The notes beneath the pieces were generated by a model. That model had not been told where the DNA came from and ran no database searches. It saw only the letters and a program-made list of their open reading frames with translations. Shown here one piece after another: positions 34,671 through 42,943 of a stretch of DNA of 64,000 bases (its first letter is position 1; the number at the start of each line of letters is the position of its first letter). Source of the stretch: Roseovarius mucosus (GTDB taxonomy: Bacteria; Pseudomonadota; Alphaproteobacteria; Rhodobacterales; Rhodobacteraceae); the NCBI RefSeq assembly GCF_002080415.1, contig NZ_CP020474.1:2741501-2805500 (forward strand), given 5' to 3'. The translations under genes and the position numbers were made by a program.

Positions 34671-35679
34671 CGCCCATATCACACGCAAGGCGATTGTGCC
34701 GCAGGGGGCGGCATTCTTTGCCATAGAGACCACCAAACCTGCCCGGCATTTTGCCTTTCACCTGCTGCCGGATTTCACGCTGCTGGCGTTCAGCGCGGCG
34801 CTTGATCCGCTGCGAATTGCCAATCAACTGGCGCAACGCCCGCTCTATCGCTGGACCGTCACCTCTCAGGATGGGGGGCCGGTGGTCAGCTCTTGCGCCA
34901 TGTCGGTGAATGTCGATCAGTCGTTGGGGGCGTTTGCGCGTGAAACCGATCTTGTGGTTTGTGGCGGCACCGTGCGCACGGGCACGGGCAGCAAGGACCT
35001 GCTGGCGCTGCTGCGTCAGCATGCGCGCTTTGGTGGGCGCGTGGGGGGCATTTGCACCGGGGCGATTTCGCTGGCGCAGGCGGGGCTGCTCGAGGGGCGG
35101 CGTGCAACGCTGCATTGGGAAAACCAGCCTGCGTTTCGCGAGAAATTCCCCGAGGTCGAGGTGACGGGCAATACCTTTGAGGTGGATGGCGGGATTTTCA
35201 CCTGCGGTGGCGGGGTGGGTGCCACCGATATGATGCTGGAAATGATCGAGGCCGATTATGGCCGGCCCTTTGCCGATGTGGTGGCCGATATGTGCCTCTA
35301 TAGCCAACGCCGGGCCGAGCGCAGCCCGCAGCGCGCCTCGATCAGCAATGCGCTGGATAGCCGCAATCCGCTGTTGGTGCGGGCGATCAAGGTGATGCAG
35401 ACCAATATCGAAACGCCGGTCAGCATGGATGAATTGGCCGATGCGGCGGGCTGTTCGCGCCGCCAGATGGAGCGGCTTTTCGTGAAATATCTGCGAAAGA
35501 CGCCCTATCGCTTTTTCCGCGATCTGCGGCTGGATCATGGCCGCAGCCTGTTGCGCGAGACCGACCTGAGCGTGACCGAGATTGCCATGGCCTCGGGCTT
35601 TGCCTCGCCCATGGTGTTCATCAAGACATTCCGCAGCCGCTTTGGCCATTCGCCGGGGCAGTATCGGCGCGCGGGCTGA
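34651..35679 (+). CDS. GlxA-type regulator (GATase1-like domain plus AraC HTH)
   Basis: A 342-residue regulator. The N-terminal DJ-1/GATase1-like domain runs from about 30 to 210 (LLAFSAALDPLRIAN, GGICTGAISLAQAGLLEG with a Cys at the elbow). The C-terminal AraC DNA-binding domain has AAGCSRRQMERLFVKYLRKTP and LSVTEIAMASGFASPMVFIKTF. Proteins of this architecture include GbdR, SouR and CahR of Pseudomonas, which control betaine, sarcosine and creatine use. Its overlap with the ABC ATPase gene makes a role in the creatinine/creatine locus likely, with creatine or sarcosine as the candidate effector. Confidence 0.9.
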   Translation: MSFPENDAHITRKAIVPQGAAFFAIETTKPARHFAFHLLPDFTLLAFSAALDPLRIANQLAQRPLYRWTVTSQDGGPVVSSCAMSVNVDQSLGAFARETDLVVCGGTVRTGTGSKDLLALLRQHARFGGRVGGICTGAISLAQAGLLEGRRATLHWENQPAFREKFPEVEVTGNTFEVDGGIFTCGGGVGATDMMLEMIEADYGRPFADVVADMCLYSQRRAERSPQRASISNALDSRNPLLVRAIKVMQTNIETPVSMDELADAAGCSRRQMERLFVKYLRKTPYRFFRDLRLDHGRSLLRETDLSVTEIAMASGFASPMVFIKTFRSRFGHSPGQYRRAG

Positions 35680-35749
35680 GTGCGACAGCGCTTGTCGCCG
35701 GGCGGTTGATGTTGTCAATTGAGGCGACTGACAGCAAAGGGCCGGTGAT

Positions 35750-36985
35750 ATGGATATGAATTTGGGAATGCGCCCCGAGATGCGCGCGCTTTTGGCGCGG
35801 GTGTCGGCCATGGTGCGCGACGAGATCATGCCGCTTGAGGCCGCGTATCACGCTGAGATCGGCAAAGGGGATCGCTGGGGCTATACCTCCCGGCAGGCCG
35901 AGATTCTGGAAGGGCTCAAGGCGCGTGCCAAGGCGGCGGGGCTGTGGAATTTCTGGCTGACTGACAGCGCGCGGGGCTTTGGCCTGACCACGGTCGAATA
36001 TGCCTATTTCGCCGAGGAGATGGGCAAGACCCCGATGGGGGCCGAGGTGTTCAACTGCAACGCCCCCGACACCGGCAATATGGAGGTGTTCGAGCGTTAT
36101 GGCACCGAGGCGATGAAGGCCGCATGGCTGGCCCCGCTCTTGGAGGGGGAGATTCGCAGCGCGTATCTCATGACAGAGCCGGATGTTGCGAGTTCTGACG
36201 CCACCAATATCGCCATGTCCTGTGTGCGCGACGGGGATCACTATGTGCTGAATGGCCAGAAATGGTGGGCCACGGGGGCCGGTGATCCGCGCTGCAAGGT
36301 CTATATCGTGATGGTCAAAACCGGCGGCGATGACCTGCCCAAGCATCAGCGCCATTCGATGATTGTCGTCCCTGCCGATACGCCCGGTATCGAGAAACTG
36401 CGCCCGATGCAGGTTTACGGCCATGACGACGCGCCCCATGGGCATATGCATTTCAACTTTGCGGATGTGCGGGTGCCTGCGGAAAACCTGCTCTTGGGTG
36501 AAGGGCGCGGGTTTGAGATTGCGCAAGGGCGGCTTGGACCGGGGCGTATTCACCACTGCATGCGCGCGATCGGGCAGGCCGAGGCGGCGCTCGAGATGAT
36601 GTGCAAACGCAGCCTTGCGCGCGAGGCCTTTGGCAAGCCGCTGGCGCAATTGGGCGCGAATTACGACATCATCGCAGAATCTAGGATCGAGATCGAACAG
36701 GCGCGTTTGCTCTGCCTCAAGGCCGCGTGGATGATGGATCAGGGCGACGCGCGCGCCGCCGCCCCTTGGATCAGCCAGATCAAGGTGGTGGCCCCGCGCG
36801 TGGCACTCAAGGTGATCGACGAGGCGGTGCAGATGTTCGGCGCGCAGGGCATCTCGCAGGATGTGCCGCTGGCGGCGATGTGGACCCATTTGCGCACCCT
36901 GCGTCTGGCCGACGGCCCCGACGCGGTGCATCGCAGACAAGTGGCGCGGGCAGAGTTGCGCAAGCACACGCAGGAAAAGGTCTGA
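35750..36985 (+). CDS. Acyl-CoA dehydrogenase family protein (ACAD10/11-like)
   Basis: A 411-residue FAD enzyme. The middle-domain signature AYLMTEPDVASSDATNIAMS near 145, NGQKWWATGA near 180 and the C-terminal helical domain with LAREAFGKPLAQLG and QMFGAQGISQDVPLA follow the ACAD11-like subgroup. It should oxidise an acyl-CoA to the enoyl-CoA and pass electrons to ETF. It follows the GlxA-type regulator on the same strand after 70 bp, so it may be in the same transcription unit, but no biochemical link to creatine is evident. Confidence 0.9.
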   Translation: MDMNLGMRPEMRALLARVSAMVRDEIMPLEAAYHAEIGKGDRWGYTSRQAEILEGLKARAKAAGLWNFWLTDSARGFGLTTVEYAYFAEEMGKTPMGAEVFNCNAPDTGNMEVFERYGTEAMKAAWLAPLLEGEIRSAYLMTEPDVASSDATNIAMSCVRDGDHYVLNGQKWWATGAGDPRCKVYIVMVKTGGDDLPKHQRHSMIVVPADTPGIEKLRPMQVYGHDDAPHGHMHFNFADVRVPAENLLLGEGRGFEIAQGRLGPGRIHHCMRAIGQAEAALEMMCKRSLAREAFGKPLAQLGANYDIIAESRIEIEQARLLCLKAAWMMDQGDARAAAPWISQIKVVAPRVALKVIDEAVQMFGAQGISQDVPLAAMWTHLRTLRLADGPDAVHRRQVARAELRKHTQEKV

Positions 36986-37006
36986 TTGGGTGACGGTCGC
37001 GCGGTT

Positions 37007-37345
37007 TTAGGGTTTGGGCGCGCAGAACAATTCGTAGACGACTTCGAGCACCTTGCGAGGCCGGTCATCGGCGAGGCTGTAATAGATGGTCTTGCCGTCA
37101 CGCCGGGCGGTCACCAGCCCCTCAAGGCGCAAGCGTGATAACTGCTGCGACACCGCAGCCTGACGCGCCGAGAGCAAGGTTTCCAACTCGGTCACGGACC
37201 GCTCACCAGACACCAGATGGCAGAGAATCATCAACCGCCCCTCATGGCTTATGGCCTTGAGGAAATTGGCGGCGGTGGTCGCATTTTCGACCATGCGATC
37301 CATTTCGGCGGCGTCGAGCGTGTCATCGAGAATGGGAAGCGGCAT
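37007..37345 (-). CDS. ArsR-family repressor, BigR/SqrR-like
   Basis: A 112-residue winged-helix repressor. The recognition helix is in SARQAAVSQQLSRLRLEGLV near 60-78 and the beta wing in RRDGKTIYYSL. It lacks the ELCVCD metal box of ArsR/SmtB. It has exactly two cysteines, Cys42 (MILCHL) and Cys108 (ELFCAP), the positions of the pair in BigR and close to SqrR, which respond to persulfide or sulfane sulfur. The ATG follows AGGATCCTAG. It converges on the acyl-CoA dehydrogenase gene; no sulfur-oxidation gene is next to it, so its targets are elsewhere or unknown. Confidence 0.82.
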   Translation of the reverse strand: MPLPILDDTLDAAEMDRMVENATTAANFLKAISHEGRLMILCHLVSGERSVTELETLLSARQAAVSQQLSRLRLEGLVTARRDGKTIYYSLADDRPRKVLEVVYELFCAPKP

Positions 37346-37505
37346 TTTTCTAGGATCCTGATGCTGATTTGGGTGTATCTAGGTCGTTTTTGCCGGATGT
37401 GCAAAACTTGGCCGCATTTGCGCGCGAAAAAGTGAGCAGATGTGGCGCGCAAAGCGCCATCGCTCAGGGGCTCTGCTACAAAATCGAGCGATGCCCTTGC
37501 AGCCC

Positions 37506-37532
37506 CTTGGGCGCAACACTAAGACTCCTTTA
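37506..37532 (+). promoter_or_regulatory. Candidate sigma-32 (RpoH) promoter of clpP
   Basis: CTTG, 17 bases, then CCTTTA resembles the alphaproteobacterial RpoH pattern CTTG-N17-CYTAT. It lies about 75 bp before the clpP start in a 262-bp gap otherwise without a gene. The -10 match is imperfect. Confidence 0.3.
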
Positions 37533-37607
37533 GGAACTGACCGGCTATGGTCGGAGTGATTGACAAAGCCTGACGGCAACGGTCGGGCGCAGGACAGGCG
37601 GGCTGTA

Positions 37608-38240
37608 ATGAAAGACCCTATGGACATCTACATGAACACCCTCGTGCCGATGGTGGTCGAACAGACCAGCCGGGGCGAGCGGGCGTATGATATTTTCTCG
37701 CGCCTGCTTAAAGAGCGGATCATTTTTCTGAGCGGCCCGGTGCATGACGGCATGTCAAGCCTGATCGTGGCACAGCTCTTGCATCTTGAGGCGGAGAATC
37801 CGTCCAAGGAAATCAGCATGTACATCAACAGCCCCGGCGGGGTCGTGACCTCGGGACTGTCGATTTATGATACGATGCAATACATCAAGCCCAAGGTCAG
37901 CACGCTGGTCGTGGGTCAGGCGGCCAGCATGGGCAGTCTGTTGTTGACCGCCGGCGAGCCGGGGATGCGTTTCTCGCTGCCCAATAGCCGCGTCATGGTG
38001 CACCAGCCCTCGGGCGGGTATCAGGGGCAGGCGACCGATATCATGATCCATGCGCGCGAGACGCAAAAGCTCAAGGATCGGTTGAACGAGATTTATGTCA
38101 AGCACACCGGCCAGACCCTGAAAAAGGTCGAAGAGGCGCTGGAGCGCGACAATTTCATGTCCCCCGAAGAGGCCAAGGCCTGGGGCTTGATCGACGAGAT
38201 CGTGGCCAATCGCGACAAGGGCGACGAAGCCGCGAAGTAA
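37608..38240 (+). CDS. clpP: ATP-dependent Clp protease proteolytic subunit
   Basis: A 210-residue serine peptidase that forms the tetradecameric chamber served by ClpX or ClpA. The catalytic Ser107 is in GQAASMGS, His132 in MVHQPSGG and the Asp in the later helix of the triad region; INSPGG marks the oxyanion strand. [19 protein letters not shown] is the family N-terminus; a second Met four codons later is possible. clpX follows after 146 bp with a hairpin between. The upstream gap holds a heat-shock-like promoter candidate. Confidence 0.96.
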   Translation: MKDPMDIYMNTLVPMVVEQTSRGERAYDIFSRLLKERIIFLSGPVHDGMSSLIVAQLLHLEAENPSKEISMYINSPGGVVTSGLSIYDTMQYIKPKVSTLVVGQAASMGSLLLTAGEPGMRFSLPNSRVMVHQPSGGYQGQATDIMIHARETQKLKDRLNEIYVKHTGQTLKKVEEALERDNFMSPEEAKAWGLIDEIVANRDKGDEAAK

Positions 38241-38246
38241 ACGTGA

Positions 38247-38275
38247 TCCGGCCCAACGGCGGGCCGGATATTTTC
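38247..38275 (+). terminator. Hairpin with short T-run between clpP and clpX
   Basis: Perfect 8-bp stem TCCGGCCC / GGGCCGGA with a 6-base loop, followed by TATTTTC. It may attenuate read-through so that clpX depends partly on its own promoter in the remaining 110 bp. Confidence 0.6.
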
Positions 38276-38386
38276 GGATTGTGGTGCCATACGGCCTGAC
38301 TTAAGCTGAAGGGTAGCACAGATCACAGACGAGGCCCCGCGCGGGGCGCATGCACGGCAGACGGCGCAGGGCCCGAAAGGTACGGA

Positions 38387-39655
38387 ATGGCGAATAACTC
38401 AGGCGGCGACAGCAAGAACACGCTCTATTGCAGCTTTTGCGGCAAAAGCCAGCATGAGGTGCGCAAACTGATCGCAGGGCCGACCGTGTTCATCTGTGAT
38501 GAATGTGTCGAACTCTGCATGGATATCATCCGCGAAGAGACCAAGACCGCCGGTATCAAGTCGAGTGAGGGGATTCCCGCACCGCGCGATATCTGCAAGG
38601 TGCTGGATGATTACGTGATCGGTCAGGCGCGCGCCAAAAAGGTTCTGTCTGTGGCGGTGCATAACCACTACAAACGGCTGAACAATTCCGGCAAGAGCGA
38701 TATCGAACTCAGCAAATCCAACATCCTACTGATCGGCCCCACGGGCTGCGGCAAGACCTTGCTGGCGCAGACCTTGGCGCGAATCCTCGATGTGCCCTTT
38801 ACCATGGCCGATGCCACGACCTTGACCGAGGCTGGTTATGTCGGCGAGGATGTCGAGAATATCATTCTCAAGCTGCTCCAGTCGTCCGAATATAATGTCG
38901 AGCGCGCGCAGCGTGGCATCGTCTATATCGACGAGGTTGATAAGATCACCCGCAAGTCCGAGAATCCCTCGATCACGCGCGACGTGTCGGGCGAAGGCGT
39001 GCAACAGGCGCTCTTGAAGCTGATGGAGGGCACAGTGGCCGCCGTGCCCCCACAGGGCGGGCGCAAGCATCCGCAGCAGGAATTCCTGCAAGTGGACACG
39101 ACAAACATCCTCTTCATCTGCGGCGGCGCCTTTGCCGGTCTGGACAAGATCATCGCGCAACGGGGCAAGGGCAGCGCCATGGGCTTTGGGGCTGATGTGC
39201 GTGATAATGACGCGCGCGGCGTCGGCGAGATCTTTACCGATCTCGAGCCGGAGGACCTGCTCAAGTTTGGCCTTATCCCTGAATTCGTGGGCCGTTTGCC
39301 GGTGATCGCAACGCTGGAAGACCTCGACGAAGAGGCGCTTGTGACGATCCTGACCCAGCCCAAGAACGCACTGGTCAAGCAGTATCAGCGCCTGTTTGAG
39401 TTGGAAGGTGCGCAGCTGAGCTTTACCGAGGACGCGCTCAAAGCTGTGGCAAAGCGTGCCATTGCCCGTAAGACGGGCGCGCGCGGTCTGCGCTCGATTC
39501 TCGAAGATATCTTGCTCGACACGATGTTTGAATTGCCGAGCATGTCCCATGTCGAGGAAGTTGTGGTCAACGAAGAGGCGGTCAATTCCGATGCCGCGCC
39601 TTTGGTCATCTACGCCGAAAGCAAGGGCAAGAAGGAAGGCGCCAGCGCGGGCTGA
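38387..39655 (+). CDS. clpX: ATP-dependent Clp protease ATPase subunit ClpX
   Basis: A 422-residue AAA+ unfoldase. The N-terminal zinc-binding domain has [11 protein letters not shown] and [10 protein letters not shown]. Walker A is [16 protein letters not shown] near 120, Walker [10 protein letters not shown] near 185, pore-loop GYVGED near 150, and the ClpP-docking IGF-type loop lies in the AMGFGADV region near 268. The C-terminal domain with [17 protein letters not shown] carries sensor 2. Size and motifs are normal. A strong terminator follows, so clpX ends the transcription unit. Confidence 0.97.
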   Translation: MANNSGGDSKNTLYCSFCGKSQHEVRKLIAGPTVFICDECVELCMDIIREETKTAGIKSSEGIPAPRDICKVLDDYVIGQARAKKVLSVAVHNHYKRLNNSGKSDIELSKSNILLIGPTGCGKTLLAQTLARILDVPFTMADATTLTEAGYVGEDVENIILKLLQSSEYNVERAQRGIVYIDEVDKITRKSENPSITRDVSGEGVQQALLKLMEGTVAAVPPQGGRKHPQQEFLQVDTTNILFICGGAFAGLDKIIAQRGKGSAMGFGADVRDNDARGVGEIFTDLEPEDLLKFGLIPEFVGRLPVIATLEDLDEEALVTILTQPKNALVKQYQRLFELEGAQLSFTEDALKAVAKRAIARKTGARGLRSILEDILLDTMFELPSMSHVEEVVVNEEAVNSDAAPLVIYAESKGKKEGASAG

Positions 39656-39687
39656 TCCCGCCCGCCGTGCCGACCCAAAATCGAATC

Positions 39688-39721
39688 AAAAAGCCCGCAA
39701 CAGTCGTGTTGCGGGCTTTTT
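39688..39721 (+). terminator. Rho-independent terminator after clpX
   Basis: GCCCGCAACA / TGTTGCGGGC, a perfect 10-bp stem with a GTCG loop, preceded by an A-run and followed by TTTTTG. It could act in both directions. Confidence 0.93.
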
Positions 39722-39814
39722 GTTGGGGCCCCTGTCCTGTCATGCGGTGTTGCGGGCACTGGACCTTCGCCATCAAATCCGCCATATCGGGATTGAATGA
39801 TGTCGGAGGGTCGA

Positions 39815-40198
39815 ATGGGCATTCTCAACACCTTGCTGCGCGCCGTTACTTGGTGGAACGGGCAGACACTCAATACGCAGCTCTACACTTGGCGCAATGG
39901 CGTCAGGGTGGGTGAGGATGCGCAGGGCAATGTGTTTTACCGCACCCGCGACGACAAGCGCCGCTGGGTAATCTTCAATGGCGAGGCCGAGGCAAGCCGC
40001 GTTGATCCCGATTGGCACGGTTGGCTGCATCATACCTATAAAGAGCCGCCGACCGACAAACCACTTGCCCATAAGCCTTGGGAAAAGCCGCATAGCGAGA
40101 ATCTGACCGGCACGCCGCTGGCCTATGCACCCGCAGGGTCGATCCGCCGCGCAGCGCCCGCAGAGCGGCGCGATTACGAGGCATGGTCACCGGAATAG
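39815..40198 (+). CDS. NADH:ubiquinone oxidoreductase NDUFA12-like subunit
   Basis: A 127-residue homologue of the mitochondrial complex I supernumerary subunit NDUFA12 (B17.2). The family pattern is clear: [19 protein letters not shown] near 30, [25 protein letters not shown] near 55-78, and a C-terminal Pro-rich tail. GGAGGG lies just before this ATG, which I prefer to one six codons upstream. It sits between clpX and an mlaD-type gene, an arrangement common in alphaproteobacteria, and is absent from gammaproteobacterial complex I. Confidence 0.93.
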   Translation: MGILNTLLRAVTWWNGQTLNTQLYTWRNGVRVGEDAQGNVFYRTRDDKRRWVIFNGEAEASRVDPDWHGWLHHTYKEPPTDKPLAHKPWEKPHSENLTGTPLAYAPAGSIRRAAPAERRDYEAWSPE

Positions 40199-40208
40199 GG
40201 ACAGGAAA

Positions 40209-40670
40209 ATGTCTGAGAGTAAAGCCGAGGTTCTGGTTGGCGGCGTGGTTCTGGCTGTCGCAGTCGGATTTTTGATCTATGCGGGCAAGACCACCGGCAT
40301 GACCACGGGCAGCGCGCGTGAATATCAACTGAGCGCCAGCTTCCGCAGCGCTGATGGCGTCAGCGTGGGCACCGATGTGCGTCTGGCTGGGGTCAAGGTT
40401 GGCCGGGTCACGCAGATCGCGCTTGACCCGGAAACCTACCGCGCCAAGACGACCTTTACCGTGCAAGAAGGCATCAACGTGCCCGATGACAGCGCTGTCG
40501 CGATTTCCTCTGAGGGGCTGTTGGGGGGCAATTACGTTGAAATCATGCCGGGCGGCTCGCCCTTTGCTGTTGAACCGGGCTCTGAGATCGAATTCACCCA
40601 AGGGTCGGTCAGCCTTGTATCTCTGCTGATGAAATTCGTCTCGGGCGGCGAGGGAGAGACGGCGCAATGA
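40209..40670 (+). CDS. mlaD: Outer membrane lipid asymmetry protein MlaD (MCE domain)
   Basis: A 153-residue single-pass periplasmic protein. One N-terminal membrane helix (VLVGGVVLAVAVGFLIYAG) is followed by an MCE domain with FRSADGVSVGTDVRLAGVKVG and the pore-side SSEGLLGGNYVEIMPGG. MlaD forms the hexameric ring of the Mla phospholipid transporter; the MlaE/F/B genes are not in this window. It overlaps the DUF2155 gene by 4 bp. ACAGGAAA precedes the ATG. Confidence 0.9.
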   Translation: MSESKAEVLVGGVVLAVAVGFLIYAGKTTGMTTGSAREYQLSASFRSADGVSVGTDVRLAGVKVGRVTQIALDPETYRAKTTFTVQEGINVPDDSAVAISSEGLLGGNYVEIMPGGSPFAVEPGSEIEFTQGSVSLVSLLMKFVSGGEGETAQ

Positions 40671-41026
40671 GAGCGCTCTGGCTCGCTCTTATGCTCTGTC
40701 TAGGCGCGGGCGTGGGAACGGCGCAGGAAGTGGCGGCAGTTGCGCAAGGCGCGTTGTTGCGTGGCCTCGACAAGATCAACGGCAGCGCACAGGATCTGGA
40801 ACTGGCCAACGGGCAATCGGGCGTGTTTGGCTCGCTCGACGTGGTCTTGGGCGAGTGCCGGTATCCCCAAGACGACCCGGCCGCAGACGCCTATGCCTAT
40901 CTGACAATTTCCGAACAGGCGGGTGGCGCGGTGATCTTTTCCGGCTGGATGCTGGCCTCTTCTCCGGCGCTGAATGCGTTGGAACATCCGCGCTATGACA
41001 TCTGGGTCCTGCGCTGCAAGATCTGA
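40667..41026 (+). CDS. DUF2155 domain-containing exported protein
   Basis: A 119-residue protein with a signal peptide (MRALWLALMLCLGAGVGTA, then QEV). The mature domain contains LRGLDKINGSAQDLELANGQ, LGECRYP and FSGWMLASSPALNALEHPRYDIWVLRC, the conserved landmarks of this alphaproteobacterial family of unknown function. Translation is coupled to mlaD. Two cysteines (CRYP and the C-terminal VLRC) could form a disulfide. It overlaps the convergent aat gene by 34 bp. Confidence 0.87.
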   Translation: MRALWLALMLCLGAGVGTAQEVAAVAQGALLRGLDKINGSAQDLELANGQSGVFGSLDVVLGECRYPQDDPAADAYAYLTISEQAGGAVIFSGWMLASSPALNALEHPRYDIWVLRCKI

Positions 41027-41634
41027 CGCGGATCAGGATCGAACGCAGGGCGGGTGATATCCGCCTCCTCCTCCATCGCATCCTCCAAAAGCGCGCGATA
41101 TTGCGTGCGCGGAATTTCCAACGCACCTAGCCGCCCCAGATGCGGCGTGATGAACTGTGTATCGAACAGGCGAAATCCACAGAGGGCAAGATGGTCGGTC
41201 AAATGTGCGAGGGCGAGTTTCGACGCGTCGGTGCGCCGTGAAAACATGCTCTCGCCAAAAAAGGCCGCGCCAAGCGCCACGCCATAGACCCCGCCAACCA
41301 AGTGCCCCTCTTGCCAGATTTCCAGCGAATGACCATAGCCCTGACGATGCAGTGCCATATAGGCGCGGTGGATTGGCGGGCTGATCCACGTATCGGCGCG
41401 GTCGGCGCAACCGCGCAGCACCGCCTCGAAATCACGGTCAAGCGTGGCCTCATAGCGGCCTTGCCGCATCCGGCGCGCCAGCGACCGTGAAATGTGGAAC
41501 CCATCAAGCGGCAGAATCCCCCGGCGGTGCGGATCAACCCAGAACACCTCGGGATCGTCGCGGCGTTCCGACATGGGAAACACACCAGAGGCATAGGCCT
41601 GAAGCAAGAGAGCGGGGGTCAGGGGTGTTGTCAT
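40993..41634 (-). CDS. aat: Leucyl/phenylalanyl-tRNA-protein transferase
   Basis: A 213-residue enzyme that adds Leu or Phe to N-terminal Arg or Lys of proteins, marking them for ClpAP (N-end rule). Typical motifs are LLQAYASGVFPMS near the N-terminus, WVDPHRRGILPLDGFHISRSL, TWISPPIHRAYMALHRQGYGHSLEIWQ, GGVYGVALGAAFFGESMFSR and the C-terminal FDTQFITPHLGRLGA. The length matches the alphaproteobacterial form. It converges on DUF2155 and is divergent from a methyltransferase-like gene. Confidence 0.95.
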   Translation of the reverse strand: MTTPLTPALLLQAYASGVFPMSERRDDPEVFWVDPHRRGILPLDGFHISRSLARRMRQGRYEATLDRDFEAVLRGCADRADTWISPPIHRAYMALHRQGYGHSLEIWQEGHLVGGVYGVALGAAFFGESMFSRRTDASKLALAHLTDHLALCGFRLFDTQFITPHLGRLGALEIPRTQYRALLEDAMEEEADITRPAFDPDPRQILQRRTQMS

Positions 41635-41725
41635 GGGCCTGCGTACTGAACCAAATCGCGCTTAAGGGTTTGCTATCTTTTGTCATGTTACAAGACCAAA
41701 GGCGATACAGGCTGATGGGTGTGTG

Positions 41726-42412
41726 ATGACGATCATGGGGTATGGGTTCAAACGGCAGGCGGACGATGACAAAACCGGCGGCTTGAACCGGGCGCAGGCG
41801 CGGCATGCGCTGTTGGTGGATAGCTATCGCCATGCGATTGCCGATTCGACGGTGATGCTGATCGGGGCTGGCGATGGGGCATGGTGCTATGCGTTGGCGG
41901 CGGCGGGGGCCTTGCAGGTGGTGGGGATCGAAACGGATGCCACCATGGTCGAGCGGTTTGGCCGGCTGCCTGATGTCGGATTGCGCGAGCGGATTGATCT
42001 GCGCTGTGCCGATCCGGTCGAGGAAATCCGATCAGAGGTGCGGGCCGGGCGGCAATATGATGTGATTGTGCTTTTTGATCTCTTGGAAAAGGTGGCCGAC
42101 CTGCATGATCTTTTTGAATTGATCCGGGATCTGCACCCGCGCCTCGTGGTGGTGGATGGCCGATTTGTAGATACCGAAGATCCTGTTCTGTGGATTGACC
42201 GCACGCGCGAGGCGGTGGCAGGGCGCGCGCGCCCGGCGCTTGTGCCGGGGCGGGGGGCGGTTGCCATGGTGGCCTATGATACCGGCTTTGATCTTGATTG
42301 GATCGACTGGTCCGTGCTCGACCCAGAGGTGCGGATCGGGCTGGAAGATTACTATGTCACAGGGCTGGGAATGCGCGCGAGTTTCACCCTGACCCCGGAA
42401 ATCACAGCCTGA
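41726..42412 (+). CDS. Class I SAM-binding methyltransferase-like protein
   Basis: A 228-residue protein with a Rossmann-like SAM motif I (VMLIGAGDGAWCYALAAAG) near residue 40, the acidic strand-2 residue in VVGIETDATMVERFG, CADPVEEI, and YDVIVLFDLLEKVADLHDLFELI where catalytic motif IV would be. The C-terminal third (WIDRTREAVAGRARPALVPGRGAVAMVAYD) is not familiar. The first codon may be this ATG, an adjacent GTG, or an ATG three codons later. It is divergent from aat. Activity and substrate are unknown. Confidence 0.7.
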   Translation: MTIMGYGFKRQADDDKTGGLNRAQARHALLVDSYRHAIADSTVMLIGAGDGAWCYALAAAGALQVVGIETDATMVERFGRLPDVGLRERIDLRCADPVEEIRSEVRAGRQYDVIVLFDLLEKVADLHDLFELIRDLHPRLVVVDGRFVDTEDPVLWIDRTREAVAGRARPALVPGRGAVAMVAYDTGFDLDWIDWSVLDPEVRIGLEDYYVTGLGMRASFTLTPEITA

Positions 42413-42439
42413 CGGCGCGTGGTGATTCCTCGTCCACAC

Positions 42440-42871
42440 TCAGATCGGGATCATCGTGCCGGTGAGCAGGGCAATATGGGTCTCAACCCCATCCTGCAGC
42501 GCATAGACATCCGCCTGCACGATCACAAGGCGACGCCCGGGCTTGATCACCCTGCCACGAGCAATCAGGCGCTCTCCTTGCGCTGGGGCGAGCAGGTTGA
42601 TTTTCATCTCGGTGGTCAGCACCTCGGCCCCGTCGGGCATCAGGCTGAGCGCGGCATAGCCCGCCGCACTGTCGCCAATGGCAAAGGTCAGACCGGCATG
42701 GCCAAAGCCGTGTTGTTGCCGGCTGCCGGGCAGAATGGGGGCCTCGATCACCGTGGCCCCGTCAGAAAGGGCCACAAGACGCGCGCCCAAGGTGGTCATC
42801 ATCGCCTGCGCCGCAAAGCTGCGGCGAATTTTCTGTTCAATGTCAGGGGACATTTTCCGAGGCTTTCCCAT
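42440..42871 (-). CDS. PaaI-family thioesterase (hotdog fold)
   Basis: A 143-residue single hotdog-domain protein. Landmarks are FGHAGLTFAIGDSAAGYAALSLMP, with the active-site-bearing helix, and EMKINLLAPAQGERLIARGRVIKPGRRLVIVQADVY, the central strands. Members hydrolyse phenylacetyl- or other acyl-CoAs. It is isolated, converging on the methyltransferase-like gene and divergent from the LytTR gene. The substrate is not determinable. Confidence 0.86.
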   Translation of the reverse strand: MGKPRKMSPDIEQKIRRSFAAQAMMTTLGARLVALSDGATVIEAPILPGSRQQHGFGHAGLTFAIGDSAAGYAALSLMPDGAEVLTTEMKINLLAPAQGERLIARGRVIKPGRRLVIVQADVYALQDGVETHIALLTGTMIPI

Positions 42872-42943
42872 TGTTTATGATGTCACGTTACGTTGACAGT
42901 AAATTGAACCACTCTGGCGACGTTAGGTTGGACTAGAGCAATC

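Noticed and set aside
35680..35749. Small hairpin GCGACA/TGTCGC and a TGTCA-N11-TGACA repeat before the acyl-CoA dehydrogenase
   Set aside because: Both are short and could occur by chance; no T-tract and no regulator to link them to.
34453..36967. Minus-strand frames of about 458 and 448 codons opposite the GlxA regulator and acyl-CoA dehydrogenase
   Set aside because: No motifs, and they overlap two confidently assigned genes.
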